Shown here piece by piece: positions 1 to 8,996 of a stretch of 52,097 nt of DNA. Below the pieces are notes generated by a model. That model had not been told where the DNA came from. It worked only from the letters and a program-made list of their open reading frames with translations, and ran no database searches. How positions within the stretch are numbered: the stretch's first letter is position 1; each line of letters opens with the position of its first letter. The position numbers and the translations under genes are program-made. The stretch covers positions 5,486 through 57,582 of the forward strand of contig PBMS01000014.1 in NCBI GenBank assembly GCA_002722695.1, written 5' to 3'. The DNA comes from Methanobacteriota archaeon. Lineage in GTDB: Archaea > Thermoplasmatota > Poseidoniia > Poseidoniales > Poseidoniaceae.

Positions 1-1
1 G

Positions 2-343
2 TTCTTCACCGTGTGGACGGCGTCAAACGCTGTTTTTGCAGCCCTGGCTTGTCTTCTCGCCAGAGGTCATCCGCTCGCAGTGCTGACCGCTGCCTTGGCC
101 TCACCCATTACGTCCCTGAACCCGGCGTTGGCTGCGGGCTGGTTTGCAGGTTATGTCCAACTCAGACTGGCTGAGCCAACCGCCGAAGACCTGCAAAGTT
201 TCCTGAAACTTGAGGAAATTTCCACGATGTGGTCCAACCCAGCAGGAAAGGTGCTCTTTGTGACGGCACTGACCAACGTGGGTTCCATGGTTGGTGCGTG
301 GGCCACGCCGTTCATTTTACTCAACGTTCTCGGGTTGAGTTGA
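2..343 (+). CDS. TraB-family membrane protein, C-terminal part (gene begins before the window)
   Basis: The reading frame is already open at the left edge, so only the last 113 or so residues are visible. They are hydrophobic and contain ARGHPLAVLTAALASPITSL and NPALAAGWFAGYVQ, which match the conserved membrane part of the TraB/PrgY family (archaeal and eukaryotic TraB-domain proteins, distantly related to the enterococcal pheromone-shutdown protein). The N-terminal TraB domain lies outside the window. The last membrane segment ends at the stop codon. The 3' end overlaps the convergent folP gene by about 27 bases. Family placement is good; the physiological role in archaea is not established. 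Confidence 0.75.
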   Translation, partial: FFTVWTASNAVFAALACLLARGHPLAVLTAALASPITSLNPALAAGWFAGYVQLRLAEPTAEDLQSFLKLEEISTMWSNPAGKVLFVTALTNVGSMVGAWATPFILLNVLGLS

Positions 344-1192
344 TGAAACGCTCATGGCGTTGAACAGGTCAACGTGCGCTTGCACGTCGTGGACTCGAAG
401 AAGGTCGATGTGCATCCTGTGGGCAACGGCCGCCAAGCCGAGGGTCCCAGGAAGTCGGTCTGCAGGGTCTGCATGACCTGTTAGGTGGCCCACAACGCTC
501 TTTCTGGAAACGCCCCACAGCACTGGGCCATCGCTCTGCAGGAGACGACGTCCAGCGGCGAGCAACTCAAGGTTGTGCTCGTGCGTCTTGCCAAACCCGA
601 TTCCCGGGTCGATGACGATGAGTTCGGGAGGGTGACCTTGCTCGATGAGCTTCTGTTTGGTTTTAGAGAGAATGGCCGCCACCTCGTCCACCACGTCGGA
701 GTACTGCGGTTCCAGCTGCATTGTTTTGGGTTCGCCCTGCATGTGCATGATGCACACAGCGCAACCTGTGCGCAGCACGAGTTCCATCATCGCAGGGTCG
801 CGCAACCCCGATACATCGTTCACCATGTCGGCACCCGCCTCAATGGCAGCCTCAGCCACTTGGGCGTGTCGTGTGTCGATGGAGATCAAGGCGTCCGGTC
901 GCGCATCACGCAGGCCTTGAATCACGGGCAGCACTCGCCTCAACTCGGTTTCAACGCTGACCGGGGCTGCCCCAGGGCGCGTCGATTCTCCACCGATGTC
1001 CACCCAACTCGCACCCGCATCAACCATCGCGGCACCGCGCTGAGTGGCTTCCTCGTCCATCGATCTGCTGCCTGCGTAGAACGAATCGTCGGTTGTGTTG
1101 AGAATCCCCATGATTCTGGGGCGAGATGCGTACCGAAGTTGACCAATTATGCGGCTTCGGCGGTCCGTGGACGGGCGAAAGTCCGAGGCCAT
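317..1192 (-). CDS. folP: Dihydropteroate synthase
   Basis: This enzyme condenses 6-hydroxymethyl-dihydropterin pyrophosphate with p-aminobenzoate to give dihydropteroate in folate synthesis; it is a cytosolic TIM barrel. The 291-residue product carries the family motifs in order: MGILNTTDDSF (the NxTxDSF pterin loop), DIGGESTRPGA, SIDTRHAQVAEAAIEAGA, NDVSGL, IDPGIGFGKT, GVSRKS and a C-terminal LRVHDV. Length is normal for bacterial DHPS. The first Met is used; the conserved part begins about 25 residues in. It is divergent from the membrane protein starting at 1245 and overlaps the TraB gene at its 3' end. folB lies at 13.4 kb. It is a bacterial-type enzyme in an archaeal context. Confidence 0.95.
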   Translation of the reverse strand: MASDFRPSTDRRSRIIGQLRYASRPRIMGILNTTDDSFYAGSRSMDEEATQRGAAMVDAGASWVDIGGESTRPGAAPVSVETELRRVLPVIQGLRDARPDALISIDTRHAQVAEAAIEAGADMVNDVSGLRDPAMMELVLRTGCAVCIMHMQGEPKTMQLEPQYSDVVDEVAAILSKTKQKLIEQGHPPELIVIDPGIGFGKTHEHNLELLAAGRRLLQSDGPVLWGVSRKSVVGHLTGHADPADRLPGTLGLAAVAHRMHIDLLRVHDVQAHVDLFNAMSVSSTQPENVE

Positions 1193-1244
1193 GAACCACC
1201 CGAGTTCGGCAGGTTTGATAAGTTGTTACGAGGAAGGGGTGTCC

Positions 1245-1889
1245 ATGTCCGAGGCAGGTGCATCCATTGTTGATGACCTCTCCACGGAGTCCCCGTTGAC
1301 TGAAGCAGAGAGTGAGCTTCCCCAAGACTGGGAGTTTGCTGAGCGAATCCTCAAACGATTAAAACCACGCAATCAGCAACACGTCTACGACATGGCTGCG
1401 AAGGACTCCAAGAACGGGGGGATGCTCATCACGCTCATGGTGGTGGTGTGGTGGTTGTTCATCGGGGGCAACAACGACGCGTTGGAAAACGGCGTTTCCG
1501 TGTTCTTTTCTCTGAACTTTGAAGAAGCAGCACTTGCGGTCATGGTTCTCTCCTTGTTTTCTGCACTGCTGACGGAATTCAGCCGAGACATGGGGAAGAT
1601 CTTACCTTCGACAGCCGCCGGGGGCATGCTGATTTTGGCAGGGCTGTACGTGGCCGAACCCTTTGTTGGTGCGCTGTTTGTGAGCAGTGTTGACCTCGAC
1701 GTTCAGACCGGTCTCTGGCGGTCGGCCCGGTTGGGCCTTCTCTGGGGGGGTACGACGTACGGGTCAAACCTCATCGTCAACGCTCTTCTGCTCAAGTGGT
1801 TGATTCGTTTCTTGGACTCCAACGAGTACGATTTTTCTTCTCGCAATGAACCTCAACACCGTCCGATGGTGGCCGAGGTCAACGATTGA
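1245..1889 (+). CDS. Hypothetical four-helix membrane protein
   Basis: No family is recognised. From the chosen ATG the product is 214 residues: an acidic N-terminus (about 60 residues), then roughly four hydrophobic segments (GGMLITLMVVVWWLFIGG, EAALAVMVLSLFSALLT, AAGGMLILAGLYVAEPFVGA, and one near YGSNLIVNALLLKWLI), and a short polar tail. The open frame extends upstream to 1149, but that part would overlap folP. The ATG at 1245 has a good Shine-Dalgarno (GAGGAAGGGG) about 5 bases upstream, so it is preferred. The trm56 gene follows 37 bases downstream on the same strand. Confidence 0.7.
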   Translation: MSEAGASIVDDLSTESPLTEAESELPQDWEFAERILKRLKPRNQQHVYDMAAKDSKNGGMLITLMVVVWWLFIGGNNDALENGVSVFFSLNFEEAALAVMVLSLFSALLTEFSRDMGKILPSTAAGGMLILAGLYVAEPFVGALFVSSVDLDVQTGLWRSARLGLLWGGTTYGSNLIVNALLLKWLIRFLDSNEYDFSSRNEPQHRPMVAEVND

Positions 1890-1926
1890 ACGCTATCCTC
1901 TTGAAGACGAGGTCGGTGGCCAACCC

Positions 1927-2502
1927 ATGAGCAGCGCACCGTTCAACGTGCTGAGGCTCGGTTATCGAAAAGGTCGAGACCCGCGCATCACCACGCACCT
2001 GGCCCTGGTTTCACGAGCCCTTGGCGCCACAAACTTTCTGCTGGCAGGTGACGAAGATCCCGAACTCTTTGCGAACGTGGCGTCGGTGAACGAACGTTTC
2101 GGTGGAGAGATGCGTTGCGAACACGTTTCGGGAGCCGTGGGTTGGCTCAAGCGTTTCACCCAAAACGATGCAGGGGACGGGGAACCGGGTGTCGCCATCC
2201 ATCTCACCATGTACGGTGAACCGTATCGCGAGGTCCTACCGAGGATTCGCCGGGACCGACCCGTTGTGGTGGTGGTTGGGGGCGCAAAGGTGCCCGGCGA
2301 CGTCTTCCAACACGCTCAATACAACGTCGCTGTGGGCAACCAGCCGCATTCGGAGGTCGCAGCGCTTGCCCTGTTCATGGAGGGCTGGTTCGGCCAAGGC
2401 GGTACCGAGCGCCATTTCCCCGGTGCGCGACTGGTCATCGAACCATCCGCACGTGGAAAGTCGGTGGTTGACAAGGACCGAGAAATGGAAGGTGACCAAT
2501 AA
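1927..2502 (+). CDS. tRNA (cytidine(56)-2'-O)-methyltransferase, archaeal Trm56
   Basis: A SPOUT-superfamily enzyme that 2'-O-methylates C56 in the T-loop of archaeal tRNAs. The 191-residue product shows the family hallmarks: LRLGYRKGRDPRITTHLALV near the N-terminus, VAIHLTMYGEP in the middle, then VVVVGGAKVPGDV and YNVAVGNQPHSEVAALALF, which form the SAM-binding knot. The ORF could begin at 1846, but conserved sequence starts within ten residues of the ATG at 1927, so that start is chosen. This gene is a good archaeal marker. It precedes carA by about 110 bases. Confidence 0.93.
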   Translation: MSSAPFNVLRLGYRKGRDPRITTHLALVSRALGATNFLLAGDEDPELFANVASVNERFGGEMRCEHVSGAVGWLKRFTQNDAGDGEPGVAIHLTMYGEPYREVLPRIRRDRPVVVVVGGAKVPGDVFQHAQYNVAVGNQPHSEVAALALFMEGWFGQGGTERHFPGARLVIEPSARGKSVVDKDREMEGDQ

Positions 2503-2567
2503 CCGACTCGGACGCCTGTGAAGTGGTTTCCACGAAAGTGTACGGTTTTACCTCCCCCCCGCCCCAA

Positions 2568-2604
2568 GGAAAGACGCACCCAAGCATTATGGGGGGTCTT
2601 TTCC
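2568..2604 (+). promoter_or_regulatory. Hairpin upstream of or inside the 5' end of carA
   Basis: GGAAAGAC at 2568-2575 pairs with GTCTTTTCC at 2596-2604 with one bulged T, and the helix continues as CxCCC (2577-2581) against a run of G (2592-2596). It is preceded by a C-rich tract (2551-2565). If carA starts at 2616 or later, this hairpin lies in the untranslated leader. Whether it regulates carAB is unknown. Confidence 0.4.
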
Positions 2605-2615
2605 GACAATATTCA

Positions 2616-3923
2616 ATGTTGGGGGGTGGCATCGCGAACACGCGCTCTCTCCCGGCCACGCATCGCCTTTACAATCCGTCCCCCCTGAACATCGAAGACG
2701 CCGCAGACGGACTGGCCGACAAGGCGGCTTTACCGCCCCCTGCTTCCGGAGCAGGCGTGCTTTTGACCGCTGACGGTGGTCGCTACCCGGGGGAATTGTT
2801 TGGGGCTCAGGCCATTGGTTCGGGCGAACTTGTCTTCACCACCGGTATGATGGGGTATCAAGAGTCGCTCACCGACCCGTCCTTTGCGGGTCAAGTCCTG
2901 ACTTTCACCTATCCACTCATCGGGAATTACGGCGTCCACATCGGCGCTTCTGAATCCGCCAACGTGTGGCCCAAGGGGGTCGTTGTTCGCCATGCGATGC
3001 ATCAACCCGACCATCGACATTCAGCCGGAACGGTGGATGAGTTCCTTCGACTTCACGGCGTTCCGGGCATTCACAAGATTGACACACGAGCCATCACCAA
3101 GCGGGTGCGCGAGCTCGGAACGGTGCTGTGCGTCTTTGGACCTGTCGAGCGAGAAGGCGACATGAAAAAGCAACTGAAAAACCTCACCTCTCCCGAACTC
3201 GAGGATTTGGTGGACGAGGTTTCCATCGACAAACCGATCGAGCTGAATCCGGGATCGCTGGACGAACTCGGAGCCCGTAAACCGCGGTTGGGCGTGCTCG
3301 ATTGCGGCGTGAAGTACAACATCCTGCGTCATCTTTGCATGGTTTTTGACGTGGTTTGGTGCCCGCCGGACATGGACTATGGACGTCTGGTAAAGGACCA
3401 CGCCATCGACGCATTGTTTTGCAGTAACGGTCCGGGCGACCCTGCGCACCCCGGCAAAGCCACCTCAGCCCGAAACACGCTCGCTCGCGCCGTGCAGGAC
3501 GGGCTTCCCGTGATGGGCATCTGCCTCGGCCATCAGCTGTTGGGGTTGGCCTCAGGGTTGCAAACCTACAAAATGCGCTACGGCCATCGAGGGGCGAATC
3601 AGCCCGTGGTGGACCTGCAACAGAAAACGGTGGCCATCACCAGTCAAAACCACGGCTTTGCCGTCGCTCATCCCAGCGACGGTATGTTGGCAGCACATCC
3701 AACGGGGGCTGCGTCGCCCCCCATGTCCAACCAGCACGGCTCGGAGGTGGAGGTCCGCTACGTGAACGCCAACGACGGGACCGTGGAGGGGTTGGACGTC
3801 ATCGGTAAACCGTGCTTTACCGTTCAATTTCACCCTGAAGCGTGCCCTGGCCCCCACGATGCGGCCCCACTTTTCCTTCGATTCCGAGCCATGGTGGACG
3901 CCCATTTGGGAGGCGAGAATTGA
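2616..3923 (+). CDS. carA: Carbamoyl-phosphate synthase, small (glutaminase) subunit
   Basis: CarA hydrolyses glutamine and passes ammonia to CarB for carbamoyl phosphate, the precursor of pyrimidines and arginine. The N-terminal CPSase domain begins at GVLLTADGGRYPGELFG, and the class I amidotransferase domain holds the triad: Cys in GICLGHQLLG, then His and Glu in QFHPEACPGPHD. The start is uncertain. The frame is open from a GTG at 2523; ATGs at 2589 and 2616 precede about 45 non-conserved residues; a GTG at 2757 with GGAG just upstream would begin right at the conserved domain. The stop overlaps the carB ATG by one base (TGATG), so the two subunits are translationally coupled. Confidence 0.93.
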   Translation: MLGGGIANTRSLPATHRLYNPSPLNIEDAADGLADKAALPPPASGAGVLLTADGGRYPGELFGAQAIGSGELVFTTGMMGYQESLTDPSFAGQVLTFTYPLIGNYGVHIGASESANVWPKGVVVRHAMHQPDHRHSAGTVDEFLRLHGVPGIHKIDTRAITKRVRELGTVLCVFGPVEREGDMKKQLKNLTSPELEDLVDEVSIDKPIELNPGSLDELGARKPRLGVLDCGVKYNILRHLCMVFDVVWCPPDMDYGRLVKDHAIDALFCSNGPGDPAHPGKATSARNTLARAVQDGLPVMGICLGHQLLGLASGLQTYKMRYGHRGANQPVVDLQQKTVAITSQNHGFAVAHPSDGMLAAHPTGAASPPMSNQHGSEVEVRYVNANDGTVEGLDVIGKPCFTVQFHPEACPGPHDAAPLFLRFRAMVDAHLGGEN

Positions 3924-6900
3924 TGCCGCGTCGTGACGACCTCGAGAGCATCATGGTTCTTGGCAGCGGACCGATCAAGATCGGTCAGGCCGCAGAATTC
4001 GATTTTTCGGGTTCTCAAGCGGTCAGGGCGCTTCGCGAAGACGGCTACAAGGTCATTCTCGTCAATTCGAACCCGGCCACCATTCAGAACGACCCCGAGA
4101 TGGCCGATGTCGTCTACATCGAGCCGTTGTTGCCCGAAACCATTGCAAAAATCCTCGAAAAGGAGCGGCCGTGCGCATTGCTTGCCGGCATGGGCGGGCA
4201 AACCGCCCTCAACATCGCAAGCGAACTCTCGCACAACGGGACGCTGAAACGGCTCGAGGTGGAACTCATTGGGTCGGACCTGGACGCCATCGACAAGGCT
4301 GAGGACCGAGAATTGTTCAATCAGGTTTGCGAATCGATCAATCTGCCCATCAGTCAGGCCGTGGCGTGCAATTCAATCGATGAGGTCATTGCAGCCGCAG
4401 AACTGATCGGCAGCTGGCCCATTCTGATTCGACCTGCGTTCACCCTTGGAGGCCTTGGTGGGGGGACGGCCCGGGACATGGGAGAACTGGTTGAAATCTC
4501 GCAGTTGGGCCTTCGCAACTCTCGGATTTCTCAAGTGCTCATCGAAGAGTCCATTCTTGGTTGGCAAGAGCTTGAGTACGAGGTGATGCGAGACGAAGCC
4601 GACAACGCCACCATTGTTTGCACGATGGAAAACATCGACCCCATGGGCGTTCACACGGGCGAATCAACCGTCGTCGCTCCCCTCCAATCCTTCAGCGACG
4701 CCGACCATCAGCGTCTTCGCAACCAAGCCCTCGCGTTGATTCGTGCGTTGAACATCAAAGGCGGGTGCAACGTCCAGTTTGCATTCAATCAGTTCACCGG
4801 TGAGATACGGGTCATTGAAGTGAACCCTCGTGTGTCTCGCTCCAGCGCTCTCGCCTCAAAGGCGACGGGTTACCCCATCGCTCGCATGGCGGCAAAAATT
4901 GCCGTGGGTTACACCCTTGACGAACTGCCCAACCCAATCACCGGTGAAGGCACGACAGCAGCGTTTGAGCCCACCTTGGACTACTGCGTGGTCAAGATTC
5001 CACGATGGCCCTTTGACAAGTTCAGAACAGCCGATCGCACCTTGGGTACATCGATGAAATCAACCGGCGAGGTCATGGCCATTGGACGAAATTTCGAGGA
5101 AGCCTTCCTGAAGGCTTGGGCTTCGCTTGAGCAAGGGTGTGCGCACCCTCGTCCGCTGACTCGGGCCGATGAATCGGAAGGCGAGGGCATGTCTCAACGA
5201 GCGCACGAGGCCCTTCCCGACGCCGTCTTGGTCGATTGGTTGGCCATCGCAACCGATCGCCGAATGGGCGCTTTATTGGAGGCTTTTCGTCGGGAATGGA
5301 GCGTGGAAAAGGTCCATGAAATAACTCGAATCACCCGCTGGTTTCTCTACGGGTTTGAGCGATTGGCGCAGATGGAACGAAGCATTGTGCAGCGAGGCGT
5401 TTCCCCTGCTGAACTTACGGAAGAGGAGTTGCGATTGTGGAAGAGCCACGGGTTCAGTGACGCTCACATTGCCGACGCTCTTGCGGGTTTTCCCCCTGAG
5501 GGTCTCAAATCTCTGGCGCCGGGTCAAGACGAGCGCGCCGTCATGCAGCGTCGACACCATGTGGAATTGCACCCTGTGTATCGGATGGTGGACTCGTGTG
5601 CGGCTGAATTTGCGGCGAAAACACCCTACTACTATTCGACCTACGAACCCCATGGGGCTTCCGGTATCGACCGGCTACCGGACATGGACAAGCGAACCAA
5701 AGAACGGCTGGTCGCCATCGGTAGCGGGCCGATTCGCATTGGCCAAGGCATTGAGTTTGACTACGGTTGCGTTCACGCCGTGAAAGCCATCCGGGAATCC
5801 GGCAAAGACGCGATTCTCATCAACAACAACCCCGAAACCGTTTCCACCGACTTCGATACGTCCGATCGTTTGTATTTTGACCCGCTCACGCTCGAGTATG
5901 TAAGTGAAATTTTACTTCGAGAACAGGCCCACGGTATCCTGCTGCAATTCGGGGGACAAACCGCCATCAATCTCGCCCTACCCTTGGAGGCACGTCTTCC
6001 CGATTTGGCCTCCAGCGGGTTGGACTTGGCCATCATGGGAACCTCGTGCGACGCCATCGACGAGGCCAGCGATCGAGAGCGGTTCGAAGCCTTTGCACGA
6101 CGAGAAGGTCTGCGAATGCCTCGCGGTGCGACGGGGACCTCGGCCGATGATCTACGTGAAGCCGTCGAGACGATCGGGTACCCCGTCCTCATCCGTCCCT
6201 CCTACGTGCTGGGGGGGCGCGGCATGGAAATTCTGTCCAACCAACAACAACTGGACGGCTATCTTCGAGAGGCCTACCTCGCACCCGACAAGCCGCTGTT
6301 GGTGGATGAATACCTCGGGCACGCCACGGAAATTGACGTTGATGCTGCTTCCGACGGTGAGGAGGTGCTTGTCGGCGCTATCATGGAGCATTTGGAGGAA
6401 GCGGGCATCCACTCCGGTGATTCAACCTGCTTCATACCCGCACAGAACATTTCCACCGAAATGCTTGACCGCATTGCAGACCAGACCCGAACCATCGGTT
6501 TGGGTCTGAAGATTCAAGGCTGCTTTAACATCCAATTTGCTATCCAGGGCGATGATCTCTATGTTCTTGAGGTGAATCCACGTTCGTCTCGAACCGTACC
6601 CTTTGTGGCCAAGGCTTCTGGATTGCCCTTGGCTCGAATTGCTGCTCGCATCACGATTGGACAACCCCTCAAAGACCAACACATCCCGCGGAGAACATCC
6701 GGCCAGGTGTGCGTAAAGGCACCGGTTTTCCCGTTCATCAAACTACGAGGCTTGGACCCAGCCCCCGGCCCAGAGATGAAGTCGACGGGCGAGGTCTACG
6801 GCTCAGACGAGCGTGCCGATTTGGCCTATCTGAAAGCCCGCTTGGCCACAGAGGTTCCCGTGGCCACCGAAGGCGGCGCCTATCTGACGGTCCGAGACGA

Positions 6901-7267
6901 GGACAAGCCAAACCTCGTCCCGGTCGCAAAAGCACTCGTGAACCTTGGCTTCACCCTTTACGCAACGGGTGGAACCGCTGACGCCTTGAGGAGGCACGAC
7001 GTTCCCGTGGCCACGGTGTATCGAATCGCCGAGGGAAAACACCCTGATGCTCTTGACTTGATGCGCCAAGGCAAGGTCAGTTTCATCGTCAACGTGCCCA
7101 CCGTTTCGGGCGGTGCGGTTCGCGATGGTAACATGATGCGCCGCCTCGCTGTTGAACTCAACATACCGTTCGTTACCACCATGCGAGGGGCCGTCATGGA
7201 GGTGGCCGCCATGCGCGCACACATCGAGGAAGACCTCGAGCCTCGCAAGCTCACCGTGCACTACTGA
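3923..7267 (+). CDS. carB: Carbamoyl-phosphate synthase, large subunit
   Basis: CarB phosphorylates bicarbonate, adds ammonia delivered by CarA and phosphorylates carbamate. The 1,114-residue product (E. coli: 1,073) has the normal full architecture. A first ATP-grasp half starts at MVLGSGPIKIGQAAEFDFSG, followed by an oligomerisation region at about 420-590. A second ATP-grasp half starts at VAIGSGPIRIGQGIEFDYG, and a C-terminal MGS-like allosteric domain covers about 990-1,114 (ALVNLGFTLYATGGTADALR). Both halves keep the EVNPR metal/ATP motif. The ATG overlaps the carA stop. It is not the split form found in some archaea. Confidence 0.97.
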   Translation: MPRRDDLESIMVLGSGPIKIGQAAEFDFSGSQAVRALREDGYKVILVNSNPATIQNDPEMADVVYIEPLLPETIAKILEKERPCALLAGMGGQTALNIASELSHNGTLKRLEVELIGSDLDAIDKAEDRELFNQVCESINLPISQAVACNSIDEVIAAAELIGSWPILIRPAFTLGGLGGGTARDMGELVEISQLGLRNSRISQVLIEESILGWQELEYEVMRDEADNATIVCTMENIDPMGVHTGESTVVAPLQSFSDADHQRLRNQALALIRALNIKGGCNVQFAFNQFTGEIRVIEVNPRVSRSSALASKATGYPIARMAAKIAVGYTLDELPNPITGEGTTAAFEPTLDYCVVKIPRWPFDKFRTADRTLGTSMKSTGEVMAIGRNFEEAFLKAWASLEQGCAHPRPLTRADESEGEGMSQRAHEALPDAVLVDWLAIATDRRMGALLEAFRREWSVEKVHEITRITRWFLYGFERLAQMERSIVQRGVSPAELTEEELRLWKSHGFSDAHIADALAGFPPEGLKSLAPGQDERAVMQRRHHVELHPVYRMVDSCAAEFAAKTPYYYSTYEPHGASGIDRLPDMDKRTKERLVAIGSGPIRIGQGIEFDYGCVHAVKAIRESGKDAILINNNPETVSTDFDTSDRLYFDPLTLEYVSEILLREQAHGILLQFGGQTAINLALPLEARLPDLASSGLDLAIMGTSCDAIDEASDRERFEAFARREGLRMPRGATGTSADDLREAVETIGYPVLIRPSYVLGGRGMEILSNQQQLDGYLREAYLAPDKPLLVDEYLGHATEIDVDAASDGEEVLVGAIMEHLEEAGIHSGDSTCFIPAQNISTEMLDRIADQTRTIGLGLKIQGCFNIQFAIQGDDLYVLEVNPRSSRTVPFVAKASGLPLARIAARITIGQPLKDQHIPRRTSGQVCVKAPVFPFIKLRGLDPAPGPEMKSTGEVYGSDERADLAYLKARLATEVPVATEGGAYLTVRDEDKPNLVPVAKALVNLGFTLYATGGTADALRRHDVPVATVYRIAEGKHPDALDLMRQGKVSFIVNVPTVSGGAVRDGNMMRRLAVELNIPFVTTMRGAVMEVAAMRAHIEEDLEPRKLTVHY

Positions 7268-7313
7268 GCGGAGAAAAGCATCCCTTTATCCCAGCCACGA
7301 GCGCCTCGGGGCC

Positions 7314-8996
7314 ATGGGCGAAGCAAGGATGCCGCTGTTGTCGAGCGCTCGTTCGCTTGGTTCGGGCGAAGGACATTTCTCAGCCCGACTTGAGGCGACG
7401 TCCTTCAGCGATGCCGACGCTTGGGTATGGCTTGCCTACGATCAACTGCATGCAAGCATGCTCTCGTCCCTCGCGCTCGATGGAACGGTGGGTGTCATCT
7501 TCATCGAGTCTTCTTTGAAAGCCAAGCGTCGTCCCTATCATCAACAAAAACTGGGCGTGCTGTTGTCCAATCAACGCCATTTCGCCCTTGAACTTCAGGA
7601 CGCAGGCGTCCCCGTGGTTTACCTCAGTTCCACCGAAGGCTACAGCGAGGTTCTGTCGGCGGTGTGCCAAGACATCGGTCCCGTCCACTGCATCAACGCA
7701 GCGGAAAGGGAACTCCGGGAAGAGGTTGCAGCGCTCGTCGACGACGGTCGACTCATCGTGCACGAGCACCCGGGCTGGTTGACGCCCCGTTCATGGTTTG
7801 TTTCAAGTGTTGGAGAGGAGCCTCCGTTTCGAATGGATGCTTTCTATAGAAAAGTGCGCCAAGAGACCGGGTGGATGATGGACGGTGGAAAACCCATCGG
7901 GGGCAAGTACAGCTACGACGCTGAAAACCGATTCCCGTGGAAAGGGGACCCGCCGGCTCCAGAACCGCCCACCTATCAAATCGATGACATCGACCGAGAA
8001 GTTGAGGCCATGGTGAGAACACACTACGGCCATCACCCCGGAGACGTTGACCTCTCAACTCAAGCAACCAGCAAGCACGATGCTGACGCTGCTCTCGACT
8101 TTGCCGTCGCGTGCTTACCCAATTTTGGAACTTACGAGGACGCCATGTCCGAGAAGAGTCGGGGCCTGTTTCACTCCCGTTTGGCCACGCTGGTGAATCT
8201 TCACCGCGTGATGCCCAGCCAGGTGATCGACGCAGCCCTGATCAGCAACGCTCCCATCAACAGCGTGGAAGGATTTGTCCGACAGATGATTTGGAGGGAA
8301 TACGTTCGCCACATTCACGAGGTCACGGACGGGTTTCGCACGCTGACGGTTGAACGTCAACCTTCCACCCGAGGAGCCCGTTGGCCCGGATTTGTTGCTG
8401 AAGACGATTCGCAGCATCCGAACCATCTGAACCAGTCCAACCCGCTTCCAATGGCGTATTGGGGCGAGACCAGCGGCCTCCGCTGCCTCGATGCGTCGGT
8501 GGAATCCGTCATGGAGGACGGATGGACGCATCACATCCCCCGTCTCATGGTTCTGAGCAACGTGGCCAACCTGTTGGACGTTGACCCGAGGGAGCTTACG
8601 GATTGGTTCCACGCCGGCTTTATCGACGCTTACGATTGGGTGGTTGAACCCAACGTCTTGGGCATGGGAACTTTCGCCCTGGGGACAGCCATGATGACCA
8701 AACCCTACGTAGCGGGCTCTGCCTACATCAATCGCATGAGTGATCATTGCAAGTCATGCAGTTTTCATCACAAGAAGACCTGTCCGATGACTCGACTCTA
8801 TTGGGCTTACTTGAACCGGCACGCACCGTCGTTTTCGGGAAACCACCGCATGGCCATTGCCATGAAAAACGTTGAACGACGAGCCGATGAAGAGAAGGAA
8901 AAAGACGCCGCCACCTACGAGCACGTGAAAGCCACGTTGTTGGCGGGCGGTGAGGTCCGACCACCCGGTGAGGGCGATTTGCGAAGCTGGTCATGA
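7314..8996 (+). CDS. Iron-sulfur photolyase/cryptochrome-related protein (DPRP/FeS-BCP family)
   Basis: It belongs to the deoxyribodipyrimidine photolyase-related family, whose studied members (such as PhrB) repair (6-4) photoproducts using FAD, a second chromophore and a [4Fe-4S] cluster. The N-terminal Rossmann-like part is at residues 20-170 and the helical FAD domain at 250-500 (RQMIWREYVRHI, MVLSNVANLL, EPNVLGMGTFA). Four cysteines match the cluster ligands: Cys391 in GLRC, then Cys479, Cys482 and Cys490 in CKSCSFHHKKTC. The last loop is C-x2-C-x7-C, whereas PhrB has C-x2-C-x12-C. The frame is open from 7152 inside carB; ATGs at 7314 and 7329 are both possible starts. The convergent neighbour nei is also a DNA-repair gene. 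Confidence 0.93.
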   Translation: MGEARMPLLSSARSLGSGEGHFSARLEATSFSDADAWVWLAYDQLHASMLSSLALDGTVGVIFIESSLKAKRRPYHQQKLGVLLSNQRHFALELQDAGVPVVYLSSTEGYSEVLSAVCQDIGPVHCINAAERELREEVAALVDDGRLIVHEHPGWLTPRSWFVSSVGEEPPFRMDAFYRKVRQETGWMMDGGKPIGGKYSYDAENRFPWKGDPPAPEPPTYQIDDIDREVEAMVRTHYGHHPGDVDLSTQATSKHDADAALDFAVACLPNFGTYEDAMSEKSRGLFHSRLATLVNLHRVMPSQVIDAALISNAPINSVEGFVRQMIWREYVRHIHEVTDGFRTLTVERQPSTRGARWPGFVAEDDSQHPNHLNQSNPLPMAYWGETSGLRCLDASVESVMEDGWTHHIPRLMVLSNVANLLDVDPRELTDWFHAGFIDAYDWVVEPNVLGMGTFALGTAMMTKPYVAGSAYINRMSDHCKSCSFHHKKTCPMTRLYWAYLNRHAPSFSGNHRMAIAMKNVERRADEEKEKDAATYEHVKATLLAGGEVRPPGEGDLRSWS

